Shown piece by piece: positions 51,317-62,662 of a stretch of 64,000 nt of DNA. The position numbers and the translations under genes were made by a program. Below the pieces are notes generated by a model that ran no database searches, had not been told where the DNA came from, and saw only the letters and a program-made list of their open reading frames with translations. Positions within the stretch are counted from its first letter, which is position 1. Every line of letters begins with the position of its first letter. This DNA comes from Selaginella moellendorffii (Eukaryota > Streptophyta > Lycopodiopsida > Selaginellales > Selaginellaceae): contig NW_003314264.1 of NCBI RefSeq assembly GCF_000143415.4, positions 2,144,074-2,208,073 of the forward strand, read 5' to 3'.

Positions 51317-54121
51317 ATGCTGCAGCGGAAGTTCAAGAGCTTCCGAGGCCCAGCTGATATCTTAAAAGCCATCGTACAGTCACTCCACCGGGTGAAACCA
51401 AGCGTTCCCGTTCTTCTTTCAGCGCTGAAAGCCTCGACGAGCTCGAGCGACATCGAAAACGGAAGGAGAGTTCACGCAGATGCAGTTAAATACGGGAAGG
51501 ACTCCGACATTTTCGTGGCCAGTAGCCTCGTCAACATGTACGCAAAGTGTGGGAATGTGGCGGAGGCTCGAGAGATCTTCGACGCCATGGAGTCCCGGAA
51601 TGCGGTGTCCTGGACTTCATTGATCTTGGGCTATGCCGACAACGGAGAATACGAGACCGGGTTGGAGCTGTTTCGACGCATGCAACACGAGAGCTCTCAG
51701 CAAGCGGATGCTCAGACTTTTGTGGCCGCTCTCAAGGCGTGCACGGGCTCCGCAGCGAAAAAAAAGCCTCTGGAAGTTGGCGGCAGGCGTGTCAAGCTGG
51801 GGACTCTCGAGCAAGGCATGGCGATTCACTCGCAGGCCTCGAGAAGTGGCTGCGAAGACGTGTTTGTTTCGAGCATCCTGGTGGACATGTATGCGAACTG
51901 CGGCAGCATGCTTGATGCTCGGCTCATCTTCGACAGGATGCCTTCTCACGACGTGGTGGTGTGGAACGCATTGCTTCTGGGATACGCAGAGAATGGAGAG
52001 CCACAGGTGACGCTGGAGTTATTCACTCGGTTGAGAGGAGGAGATCGAGGCTGCGGTCCAAACGCTCGAACTTTCGTCGCTGCGTTTCAAGCCTGCGGCA
52101 GTATAGCGGATCAAAGTGGCGACAAGATGGTGGCGCTGGAGGAGGGGATGGGTCTTCACTCCCAGGCGGCTCGGTTTCAGCACTGCGTGACGGATATATT
52201 CGTGAACAACACTCTCGTCGACCTGTACGCAAGGTGTGGGAGCTTGCTGGACTCCCGCAGAGTTTTCGATCGCATGCGCTGCCACAATGTGGTGTCCTGG
52301 AACGCGCTGATGCTGGGACACGCCGACAATGGTGAAGAGGAGCTGGCCTTGGATCTCTTCGAGCGTTTGCGCGAACAAAGCTTAGCACCGGACTCCCGGA
52401 GCTTCGTTGCCGCGTTGAGAGCTTGCAGTGGTCTTGCCGAGAAAGAAAGCTCGCGGCAAGTGGACACGAACTCGATCATCAAGGCCGAGGCCCTCGAGAG
52501 GGGAACGCGGGTGCATGGAGAAGCCAGAGATGCCGGGCTTGACACGGACATCTACGTGACGAACGCTCTCCTGGACGTCTACGCCAAGTGTGGAAGCTTG
52601 GGCGACGCTCGCAGAGTCTTCGACGCCATGCAGCAGCGTGATGCTGTCTCGTGGACAGTTCTGATGCTCGCCTACGCGGAGAACGGCGATGGTCATCTGG
52701 CTCTGGAGCTGCACGAGCAAATGCAGCGGCAGGGCTGCGTCCGGGACGCCCGGAGCTTCGTCGCTGCGCTGAAGGCCTGCGCCAGCATCGCAGAGAAGGA
52801 ACAGGGACAGGGAGTTGGCAACAGGTTGGTGAAAGTGAAGTCCCTGGAGCTGGGAATGGCGCTCCACTCGCAGGCGGCGGGAGTAAGCAGCTGCAACTCG
52901 GACGTGTTCCTCGCGAACACCTTGGTGGATCTCTACTCGAGGTGCGGGAGCGTCCTGGACGCTCGCAGGGCCTTTGACGCGATGGAGCGGCACAGCACAG
53001 CGTCCTGGAACGCTCTCGTGCTGGGCCTCGCGGAGAATGGAGAGGACGAGCTCGCGCTGGACCTCTTCCGCTGCATGGGAGGAGCCGTGGAGCCGGACTC
53101 GCGGAGCTTCATTGCAGCGCTCCGTGGGGTGGCTAATCTCGCCGAGAGAGAGCGAGGCAAACAGGCCGAGACGGGGCTTGTCAAGGTGGAGTCACTGCGC
53201 AGAGTCATGGAAATCGAAGCTACGAGCAAGCTGGGCGATATTACAGCACTAGACGCGTTCCTTGCGAGCGCGCTGGTGGACTCGTACGCAAATTGTGGGA
53301 GCCTCGAGGACGCAAGAAGGGTGGCGAGCAAGATGGAGCCTCGTCACAGCATCGCGGCTCTCAACGCGCTGGTGTCCGGCTACGCGGAGAATGGCGAGTC
53401 CCGGCTAGCAGTGGAGCTCTACCGATGGATGCGGGAGAGCTACCCGGAGCTCCTGGACGCGCGGACGATGCTCGCGGGGCTCAAGGCCTGCGGAAGCTTG
53501 GCCGCGCTAGAGACCGTCCGGGAGATCCACGCGGAAATCTCCAGAGCCGGCGTGCTTTCATCATCGTCTTCTTCGTCCTCTCGATCACCCAGCAGCAGCA
53601 GCGATGGAGGAGCCCTGGCTACGTCGCTGATCGACGCCTACGGCAGATGTGGAAGCGTGCTCGAGGCCCAACGGCTGTTCGACGCGATGAGCCCATCGCC
53701 GGACACCGCGACTTGGAACTCGCTGATGGCCGGCTACAGCCACCATGGCGACACGAAGCGAGCTCTGGCGCTGCTCGAGGCCATGGAGCGCGAGGGTGCG
53801 AGCGTGGACGGCATCACGCTCGTGTCGGTGCTGAGCGCTTGCAGCCATGCCGGGGCGGTGGAGGTGGCGCGGGGGCTGCTGGAGGGGATGGCGTCGAGGT
53901 TTGGGGTGGAGGCTGGGGTGGAACACTACCACTGCGTGGTGGACGCTCTGGGCAGGGCCAACAGGGTGGAGGAGGCGGCGAGGCTGGCGAGGAGCATGCC
54001 ATTCGAGGCGAGCGCCGTGACTTGGAGGACCGTGCTGGGGGCGTGCCACAAGTGGGAGAACACAAGCGTGGGAGAGGCCGCGTTTGAATCCCTCCAGGGC
54101 TGTTTATCGTGGTCATTCTAA
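51317..54121 (+). CDS. PLS-class pentatricopeptide repeat (PPR) protein
   Basis: Single exon, 934 residues, GC-rich. It has about seven tandem blocks of ~100 residues, each with the L-, S- and P-type succession: FVASSLVNMYAKCGNVAEAR, VSWTSLILGYADNGEYETGLELF, TFVAALKACTGSA and so on. The last part (GVEHYHCVVDALGRANRVEEAARLARSMPF, then TWRTVLGACHKWEN) is the usual lead-in to the E domain, but the protein stops soon after, so no full E or DYW editing domain is present. A poly-Ser stretch (~750) is unusual. PPR proteins bind organellar RNA; the target is unknown. No clear transit peptide is seen in the first 40 residues, although they are basic. Confidence 0.9.
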   Translation: MLQRKFKSFRGPADILKAIVQSLHRVKPSVPVLLSALKASTSSSDIENGRRVHADAVKYGKDSDIFVASSLVNMYAKCGNVAEAREIFDAMESRNAVSWTSLILGYADNGEYETGLELFRRMQHESSQQADAQTFVAALKACTGSAAKKKPLEVGGRRVKLGTLEQGMAIHSQASRSGCEDVFVSSILVDMYANCGSMLDARLIFDRMPSHDVVVWNALLLGYAENGEPQVTLELFTRLRGGDRGCGPNARTFVAAFQACGSIADQSGDKMVALEEGMGLHSQAARFQHCVTDIFVNNTLVDLYARCGSLLDSRRVFDRMRCHNVVSWNALMLGHADNGEEELALDLFERLREQSLAPDSRSFVAALRACSGLAEKESSRQVDTNSIIKAEALERGTRVHGEARDAGLDTDIYVTNALLDVYAKCGSLGDARRVFDAMQQRDAVSWTVLMLAYAENGDGHLALELHEQMQRQGCVRDARSFVAALKACASIAEKEQGQGVGNRLVKVKSLELGMALHSQAAGVSSCNSDVFLANTLVDLYSRCGSVLDARRAFDAMERHSTASWNALVLGLAENGEDELALDLFRCMGGAVEPDSRSFIAALRGVANLAERERGKQAETGLVKVESLRRVMEIEATSKLGDITALDAFLASALVDSYANCGSLEDARRVASKMEPRHSIAALNALVSGYAENGESRLAVELYRWMRESYPELLDARTMLAGLKACGSLAALETVREIHAEISRAGVLSSSSSSSSRSPSSSSDGGALATSLIDAYGRCGSVLEAQRLFDAMSPSPDTATWNSLMAGYSHHGDTKRALALLEAMEREGASVDGITLVSVLSACSHAGAVEVARGLLEGMASRFGVEAGVEHYHCVVDALGRANRVEEAARLARSMPFEASAVTWRTVLGACHKWENTSVGEAAFESLQGCLSWSF

Positions 54122-55913
54122 ATAATTTTTGATCCGACACTATGGATTGCGCTTGATCTGTGTAATCCCTTCTCTGGGCTAATTATTTGGGATGAATATT
54201 TGGGATGATAAGCGGCATGGAAACATCACAGAAGATCCAATGGTGGGCTGGGAGTTTCTGGCAGGAGTTCGCCCTCCGTAATTACCAGGCATCATCTCTA
54301 GAGGTCCGAAGGGCCTGCAGTCTCCTGAGTAAACCAACCAATTGAGCAACTGTAGATAGACTGAATCCCACTTGAAAATCAAGTAGAGAAGGGTTCCAAA
54401 GATAGATTTTTCCCTTTATTTGCTTGCATTTCTTCGTAAGTTGTAAACTAAAGTCAACTACAACATGTCAATTTTAATCCCCTAGTAATAACATATCCTC
54501 CATTTAACAACTCATTAATTTTCTTTGTCAGTTGTGAACAGAAGTATCCCTTAGCCAAGATCTCAACACTAGTATTGCCCAGCAAATATTAACAGAATCT
54601 AGAATTAATTTTTTTTCTTGTTAATTAGTTTTTACTATTTAAATTTATATAAAAGAAACCTTGAAAGATATTTGCTATTCAATTGAATGGAACATAAAAA
54701 ATACAAAAGCTAAAAAGGTTGTATTTTAATTGGTGAGGTTGCTACAAAGGAGGAGTATCTACTTTACCATAAAGATAAACAAAAAGAAGAAAAACAAAAA
54801 GGAAGAAATGAAAAAACTATAAAAACAAGAGGGATTTAGATAATGCAAAAGTTAGATTTAAAATAAAACCACAAATTTATCAAGGATAATCAATTGAGTG
54901 CATGAAATATAGAAATTGATTAACCAAAAACCTTAATTTATATAAAGGAGTGAGTAATTTGAATTGAAATCAATCAGACAGCTATCAAAAACCCACTATG
55001 CTAATAATAATATATGGCATTATAACTTGATCTCACACTTTGAATATGATTATTAAACATTTTTTCATTTTTTAAATATTTGCTAGCTATGAAAATAAAA
55101 ACATGAATGCTATAATACTATCATATATTGACTTGTATTAATATTTAATATAACAGGCTCTCTTAAGAAACAAATAGTTAAAAATTACAATATAATAATC
55201 AAGAAGAAGCAAATTAGGAACCCTTGATCTTCTAATTAAACATCTTCTTCTGGACTTAATAAATTTGTTTTGCATATATTATTTTTTATTTTGAGTTATG
55301 AAGATATTTTTATTTTTATTACAAAATTCTTAATATAATATAATAGATATTTATGAATGAATTTTAAAAATACATCTATTTTGCAAATCTCCTTCGTCAA
55401 TTACAGTGGTTTTAAACACTCAATATAGAGAGCTTCAAACACATTATATTCTTTGGTCTAAGACTCTATTACAAAACCAAGGTTTCAATATTATTTAAAA
55501 GAGGTTCAAACTATAATACTGACACTCCTTAAGAAATTAAATTAAATTGGTTTTGAACTTTCACAAATTTTTCATCATCATAGATGTGTTCTTATGAATT
55601 AACAACCTACATTAATTAACCTACTATTATCATCATAAATTATTTATATAAATGAAAAATATGTATAAAAAATATTAAATATACTAGATTAATGTTTCTA
55701 TTTTTTATTTAAAAATAATAATAATTTTAAGAATATTGTCAATAATTTTATAATAAACAAAAATTAGAATAATTTTGTTTTAGTTAAAATTTTCTCTATT
55801 TTGTTTTATTCTTAAAATTCAAGATTTGGAGTCTAATATAAACGGCTTCAGCTATTATTTTTATTTGTATGTATAATAAATTTATTTAACTGTAGTTTCT
55901 AGCTCTATCTAAA
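54122..55913. other. AT-rich intergenic region
   Basis: No gene seen. Composition drops sharply from the GC-rich PPR gene to very AT-rich sequence after about 54400. Confidence 0.6.
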
Positions 55914-56855
55914 ATGAATGTTATAAATATTAAAATCTTAAAATTATTAATTTTTTTATATTTCACATATACTTTTTCATATGCTGGAAGATCCACATCA
56001 TACGAACCTAGAAGAAATAATTTTATAACACTAGCTGATTTAATACATTTAGTTGATACTATTATTAATATGACTAATGCAATGTTTCATTCAACAGATA
56101 GGTATGAGACTGGACTGGCATATTCTGGAATAGCTCCACTACTTACTTCAAATGAATATAGAGCTTCAATTACATTTGAAGTTCTTAATAATGGTCAAGG
56201 AACACGTTGTTCTATAAATCCATTAAGAGGTAATACTGTAATTGGTGGAAATTTAAGAGTGGGATTTAGAAGTATTCTTTATGAAGTTTTAAGCTTTTTA
56301 CGAAGAGATTGTCCAGGTGATTTTAGGGGTGCCTCAAATAATTATGTATTAGAGTATAATATCAACCCAAATCCATTTTATAATCGTTCAACCATCAGTA
56401 CTAATAGAAAACAAAAGAAAAATATAGATGATAATCCATTTGACGAAAATGAATGTTCTAAATCTGTAGTTTTTACAACATTATTTTCATGGCCATCACA
56501 TAATATTCTCTATTTTGGGAATTCTTTATTCTCTCCTAATAGCTTAATAAAACTAACAATGCAAGAAGATTGTAATCTTGTTTTATATAAAGGGGATAAT
56601 ACTCCATTATGGGCTTCAAATACTTGGAGCACATGGAGAAGAAACTGTAATCTTTTATTACAAATGGATGGGGATTTGGCTATTATGTTTAATACCCTTA
56701 CACTTTGGAGATCAAGGACAAATTGTATAGAGAATAATTGTGTAAAACCATCAGTACTTTCAGTACAAAATGATTGTAACATGGTTTTATATAGAATTCC
56801 TACTATAGTTGTTACTTCATTATTTCCAATATGGGCTTCCAACTCACAATGCTAA
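55914..56855 (+). CDS. Secreted B-lectin (GNA-like) protein, paralogue of 6798-7646
   Basis: 313 residues, no intron, very AT-rich. Signal peptide 1-23 (hydrophobic, ending FSYA). Residues ~37-150 form the same kind of unrecognised domain as in the other gene (LADLIHLVDTIINMTNAM..., a beta part with RCSI, then VGFRSILYEVLSFLRRDC). Residues ~195-313 are a GNA-type lectin domain: FGNSLFSPN, then QEDCNLVLY (full QxDxNxVxY motif), QMDGDLAIM (degenerate) and QNDCNMVLY (full), with WASN after motifs 1 and 3. It has more intact sugar-binding motifs than the gene at 6798. Cysteines are numerous, in line with secretion. Likely a carbohydrate-binding secreted protein; the N-terminal domain is unknown. 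Confidence 0.75.
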   Translation: MNVINIKILKLLIFLYFTYTFSYAGRSTSYEPRRNNFITLADLIHLVDTIINMTNAMFHSTDRYETGLAYSGIAPLLTSNEYRASITFEVLNNGQGTRCSINPLRGNTVIGGNLRVGFRSILYEVLSFLRRDCPGDFRGASNNYVLEYNINPNPFYNRSTISTNRKQKKNIDDNPFDENECSKSVVFTTLFSWPSHNILYFGNSLFSPNSLIKLTMQEDCNLVLYKGDNTPLWASNTWSTWRRNCNLLLQMDGDLAIMFNTLTLWRSRTNCIENNCVKPSVLSVQNDCNMVLYRIPTIVVTSLFPIWASNSQC

Positions 56856-58089
56856 TTTATAAAATAGCATTTTCTTCTTCAATATGCATACTGGCAAGCC
56901 ACTTTGATTGCTCTCCAGTAGTATCTCCAAGAGGTACTTGATGAGGACAAAGAGGAGCATCTCCCTTGAAAATAGGGCTCCATGGATGGATAGACTCACT
57001 TTTATTAGATAAGCAAAGTTGTGATTTCATTAAATAATTGATTGCATTAAAAATGATTATATTAGTATTTCTTCATTAGAGATTGATGTGACCAGATATG
57101 CAAATATATGAATGCCATAGTGGTGACATACTTGACCATGGGGGGCTTGAGTGAATTGTGAGTAGTGCATCTAGTTTTGGCAATAGAGAATTCTGGAAAA
57201 GGATTTCAAGCCCTTGAAGGCTTCAAAGCTGCCTCCATTCCAAAGCACATAAGGTAAGCTAGAAATTTTCTAAAATTTTAGAACAAAAACTAAATATGGA
57301 ATGGAACTCAATAGATCATCTCTATTGTGGGAGCTAGTTCCAAGCTATCTATCCTCTTTGCCATAGTCTCTCAATCTCCACCAAGAATGTGTCACAAGAG
57401 ACTTTAGATGCTATAACTTTAGCCTACTGTTATATCATTTTTAGATCAATACATCTATTATGGTTGTGAATTTATAGAAGTTGTGCTCATCCTCTCCTCT
57501 CTTGTTGATGTGAAGTGTGATTATCATGTTAATTAAAATATAGGAACCTTACTCTTGGACACATGTGCCAAATCAGACTTGAATTTCAAGGCCTTGAGTG
57601 AGTGAACAAAAGAATGGAGCAAAACTCCTAAATATACAACCAAGGAGCAAATGAACAAGATTAAACTCCTGAATGTATAACTAAAGAATGAAAGAACAAG
57701 AGTATGGAGCAACACTAAAATAGTTTTAGAGTTTTTAGAATTGCAACACCAAGACTAACATGTAAAATAGAGTTTGGGCTTATACCCAAACTAAGTGCAG
57801 AATAAGAACATACTTAACAAAGAACTAGACATTGTGTTACATTAGTTGGCCATACCTATCTACTATATTTTTAGAACCCTTTATATGAAAGCACATTTTG
57901 GGGTTTCATCCCAGTCTTAGGAGTTAGTTTTTGCGATAAATTTGAAAACTTATTAAATATAGAATATTATTAGATTATGAATCTGGACACAAGAATAGTT
58001 TAAGACATTTTCTACATTTCATTTTATAAATAGCTAATGGAACTAGAATAAGACTTCACATATGGCAAGGTGCCTTGGTTACAAGGTGC
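56856..58089. other. Intergenic with faint LTR remnants
   Basis: At 57866-57915 the minus strand shows a decayed form of the LTR core module (ATGAAACCCCAAAATGTG ... TTCTAAAAATATAGTAG). No gene seen. Confidence 0.4.
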
Positions 58090-59520
58090 ACTATGGCCAA
58101 GGTGGCATGGTAATCTACAGTGCAACCACATGTTTTAGGAGGATTGGGCATCATTGACCCAAGTGAAATGGCAATGGCAATGAGGTATAAGATCATCCTT
58201 ATGAGCCTTTAGCCAAGTAAGCAACCTTGAGGACTCATATTTTGGCAGAGTTTATTGGTGATTTACTCCAAGCATAATACAACTTAGGTATAGGATGCGA
58301 ACCCATTAGTGGAAGGACGAACGGCTAAAGGATAAAATCTCATACAAAGCATTCATAAGTTGTGGAGAGTGTTCTTGTTATGACATGTGGTGCTAAGTCA
58401 AGTAGAAGACTAGTTGAACCAACCCCTTTTCTTCAATTCATTGTTTAGAGATGAGGACAATATGTTAGGTAGAGAGGTCCATTGCACAATCTAGAGGAAA
58501 CTCCACTCTAGTAGCTTATGAACCCTAAAGAATCAGAGACACATGAAAGATGGTGAGGCAATTATAGATTTTCAGCCTGTGGAAGAGGCAGAACCTCCAG
58601 CTAGACATTCTAGAGCTTCTTTATGCAGTGAACAGTATAAAAGGAGGGTATGGATGGCCGAGACATTGCCTCCATAATGTAGAGGGATTCAAAGTGGGAG
58701 GAGTAGGGTATAAAGCACTTAGACCCAAGTGTTCATAGCCCCCACTCCAGCTTGGTCAGAAGGAGATGTGGAGGTATGGTTTATTATTTTGCCAGGGAAC
58801 AATCCCTTTCTAGTGGGACACCCTCCTCCCATTGGGAAAAGCACAAGCGATGCCATAGGTCATGGATGACAAAGTTAGAGGAAGGATACATGTGTTATAT
58901 CAAGCTCTCAAACAACTCAATATGGTGGAATCAAAAGGCCTTCTAGAAGGCATTAGGCTGTTAATATAGTGGCAGCAATAGCTACTGGAGGATCTAGACT
59001 AAAACCCCACAACATGGTAATAAAGGGTGAATGGCCTCTTTTCATACAAAGTCAATGAAGGATATAATGGTTTGCTCATGTCTAGAGAAGAGGAGAGGGA
59101 AGAGATCCTGAAGTTATGGTGGAAGTGGATTGAACAAGGAATCAATATAAAGCATGTGGTGGACAACATGGTGGAATTCTAAAAGCTTTCTATGCAAGAG
59201 AAAATGAAGATCATGTCTTGGTTGGTGGCCAACAATAGTCTTCCGGTGGGCTAGTGATTCCAAGAGGATGCAAGTTGGAGATGCAAGAAGTGTGGCAAGA
59301 TAGAGATGGTCATACATGCACTATCGAAATGTGATATAGCGAAGCAAGTTTGGCAACAAATCCTTAAAGCAAGAAAGGAACTTAAAGTCACATAGGATTT
59401 TGAGGCTTATAGTAGAGATGTCTTACACTGGTTTAAGGGGGATAAAGGCCTTGCTATAGGTCCAACTTAGAGGTATATCAAATGTAGGAGATGACATAGA
59501 TGGGGGATTTATGTTCACTT
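58090..59520 (+). pseudogene. Decayed LINE (non-LTR retrotransposon) ORF2 C-terminus
   Basis: Broken frames read GGLGIIDPSEMAMAMRYK (about 58140-58190), a block typical of plant LINE reverse transcriptase C-termini. Later comes a zf-RVT-like region: KIMSWLVANNSLPVG, then WRCKKCGKIEMVIHALSKCDIAKQVW (about 59275-59355). Stops are frequent. No poly-A tail is asserted. Confidence 0.65.
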
Positions 59521-59658
59521 GGACACTTCTGGAGATGTAAACTCTTAAATATGGATTTTTTGGGAAGTCATCCAGCATAGTACTAGCAAGTACTATTTAA
59601 ACTTATCCCTAAATATCTCAAGACCCTTAAATAATTAAAAAAAAATGCACTTTTGTTT

Positions 59659-60251
59659 TGTAAGCAACCAAAAGGAACGACTTGAGAGACGATCCATGGG
59701 GTTCAAATATAGAGGGAAAGGGCCCATGAACAAGAGTGCACCCCCTTTTCCAATCAGTTAAGGGTTTTGGCATATTTGGGGTTAAGCGTCCTTGGGTTTG
59801 AATAGTATTGGGCTGGGTGACCTCCCGGGAAGTCCAAATTCAGGAGCTTACATTTGGTATCAGAGCTGTCTCGGGTCCGACTCTGTTGGTTGGCTAAGGG
59901 ATTCACACCACATGTTGATTGACATCTGGCTGGTCCAGTTTGCTCTCGCTGGGCTCGACCCGAGGGGTAGGGTGTCAAGAGAGCGGGGCTCTCGGGAGAG
60001 CTGCGGCTCTCAGCTTCCGTTCACGAGGGCGTGAACTTGCAGGGAAGCGTGGTGGATTGTAAGCAACCAAAGGGAACGACTTGAGAGACGATCCATGGGG
60101 TTCAAATATAGAAGGAAAGGGCCCATGAACAAGAGTGCACCCCCTTTTCCAATCGATTAAGGGTTTTGGGATATTTGGGGTTAAGCGTCCTTGGGTTTGA
60201 ATAGTACTGAATTGGGTGACCTCCCGGGAAGTCCAAATTCATAAGCTTATA
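59659..60251 (+). mobile_element. TRIM (terminal-repeat retrotransposon in miniature), 593 bp
   Basis: Two 194-bp LTRs (59659-59852 and 60058-60251) flank a 205-bp internal part. The LTRs start TGTAAGCAAC and end GCTTACA/GCTTATA. Perfect TSD TGTTT (59654-59658 and 60252-60256). PBS TGGTATCAGAGC at 59855-59866; purine-rich GCAGGGAAGCGTGGTGGAT before the 3' LTR. No coding capacity. Just after it, 60253-60292 is an inverted copy of part of its own LTR (59690-59730). Confidence 0.9.
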
Positions 60252-60339
60252 TGTTTATGGGCCCTTTCTCTTTATATTTGAACCCTAATGGATTATTTTT
60301 GGAGATATTCTCTTTAGTTGTTTAGTGCATGTGATCATG

Positions 60340-62662
60340 AGATGAAATTTGGATATATTATTACCATGGATCTTTGAAACCTTGAGGGATATATAGGGAT
60401 AAAATAACTACTAAGGGCTTTCTAATTAAATAATTGCTCTTTTTTCAGTTGGATTAAAAGGAGAGAGATAGGTGTATTATATATGTGTGAGACATAAATC
60501 CGTAAGTCCCAAAGTGGAGCCAAAAGTGTGCCATATAGTAGTGGTCGAAGCAAAAATCCAATGAGCATAACACATTTGGACCAAAAGTTTCAATTTGAAA
60601 AGTTGAAAGTAGGAGTGAAACTCTAAATGAAAGTGCTTAAGAAATAAGCACAAAGTGATCAATGAATGAGTCTCTAGAAAGGGACACAAGAAGGATTGAC
60701 ACATGACAAGTGTCATAACATATGGAAGTGCTAAGAAAGAGTCCAAGAAGGAGTTTGAGAAGGAGTTCAAGATGGAGACTGAGATGGAGTTCAAGATGGA
60801 ATCTGAGAAGGAGTCCAAAAAAGAGTCTAAAAAGAAGTTTGAGATAGAGTTTGAGATGGAGCTTGAGGTTGAGTCCAAACTAGTCTGAGATTGAGACCGA
60901 GACCGAGACTGAGACAAAGTCCAAGACCAAGACCAAAATTGAGACCGAGTCTAAGTCCGAGTCCAAATCTAAGTATAAGTCTAAGTTTGAATCCAAGTCC
61001 AAATCTGAGTATGAGTCTGAGTGGTGAAAGCCCAAAGCAATTGTCCCTAAAAGGGGGGCAGGGTCGATTGTAAAAAGTTCCAAAAGTATAATAGGGAGAG
61101 TATAGGGGTTCGACTCCAATAGAACTAATTTGGCTAGGAAAGATTAGTGTGACCCAAGAAAGTTATACCCATGTGGTGGGTACTATTGAAGAGTCCAAGG
61201 CTAGAGTGAACACAAATAGACAAATAAGATAACTTAGTGAAGTATTCAAGAGTTGGCTTTAGCTCTCCCCGAAAGATTGAATAATCAATGTTTAGGGGGG
61301 GGTTGCAAGGGGTTTCAAAAGTATAGTAGGGAGAGTGTGAGGGTTAAACTCCATTGGAATTAATTTGGCCAAGAAAAGGCCAATGTGACCTAGGATTATA
61401 CCCATGTGGTGGGTGATAATATAACCACTAAAGAGTCTCATGCTAGAGTGAACATGAACAAATAAATGGGGTAACTTGGTAAAATGTTCAAGAACCAACT
61501 CTAGATCGAATGGTCAATGCTCCCAATTCAAGTGTTACCTAGTATAGCTAAAGCACATAAAGGTAGAAGGTGGGGAGAGTACCCATAAAGTTTGTATAGG
61601 GCTATAGTGTTTCGAAATGTCATCCCAAAGTCCTAGACTATAAAACAGAAGAGGAGTAATCCTTTTGCATAGTGATCAAAGGCATGGTCACGTAACATAA
61701 TGAATTGACATGTTAATGATACCTTTGAGTGTTTATATCAAGATCAAACACGTGGAGAACTTGGACAAAATGCAAAAGTAAAGTGGCATAAAGGCTATTC
61801 ACAGGGTTATCAAGTCCCTAAGTCAGGAATAAAATTTATAGAGGTTATGAGTAACACTCTTCCAAGTGGTCAAAGGTATGGTTAAATGATTAAAGTATAG
61901 AGGAAAAATTAATCACTTTCTATGTGCAAATGACATAAGTTTTATTCCCATTAATTAGTGGCTATTTAAAAATAATATACTATTGAGTAAGATATATTTT
62001 TACCCCTAAAATTAAAATTGTACATGACTACATCCTTTGTTTTATAGGGCATCCATTGATGAGATTATGGTACGAACGGATGACTAGTTGCCTTATATGG
62101 AATAATTTAATCCATTAAGATTTGGATACAATGAAAAGATTGGTACATTTAGTGTGGAAATGGAATTATTAGTTCCTTTTGGCTCAGTAGGGGTTATTAA
62201 TTAATAGTCAATGAGGATATTAATATCTTTAAGAGGGCAAAAGAGAGGGTTGAGGGTAATGGATATGATTTGTTATTGCCAAGATAAAGAGCACAGAGCA
62301 TTGATAGGCGTGCATTGGAATGCGGATAGCAACTTCCGTAAAAAGGTATGGTGGCGATATTGTTTACATTGTCAGCTGTTTGTGACCATCAGTGGCGGTG
62401 GATGCAACACACATCCCCCTTGAAACAGGCTGCCAAGGGCACATGAAGCTGTACCTTGTGCTTTGAGGTTGAGCGACATGCTCTCTCCAATTGCTGCTGC
62501 CAACATTGCACTTGTCCATTTATTAATTGGTCCCGTGGCTGCAGAATCACGCAAATTTAAATATATTGTCACTATAGATTTTTTAAACCTTTAGGGATAT
62601 ATGGGAATAAAGCTTTCTCATCAAATAATTTTAAGGGGAGAGAGATAAAGTGTGTTAGTATT
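60340..62662 (+). repeat. Old LTR element remnant of the 3083-4481 family
   Basis: 60340-60479 and about 62565-62660 are two copies of the same LTR right end, both with GGAGAGAGATA and both matching the reverse complement of 3083-3220. Between them, 61926-62560 matches the internal part next to the PBS of the minus-strand copy. A LARD-type solo LTR is inserted at its PBS. No coding sequence. Confidence 0.55.
60486..61921 (+). repeat. Decayed solo LTR of LARD family with internal duplication
   Basis: Starts TGTGAGACATAAATCC, then the purine repeat (60720-61020), core module (61024-61097), and the right part ending near TAATCACTTTCTA. Compared with 27493-29254 most changes are C to T or G to A. 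The stretch from the core module onward is tandemly duplicated (61061-61290 and 61297-61520). Flanks ATATG and CTATG may be a degraded TSD. Confidence 0.7.

Noticed and set aside
51547-54140. Many long frames on both strands inside the PPR gene
   Set aside because: Shadows of a GC-rich repetitive coding sequence; only the 934-residue frame has PPR motifs.
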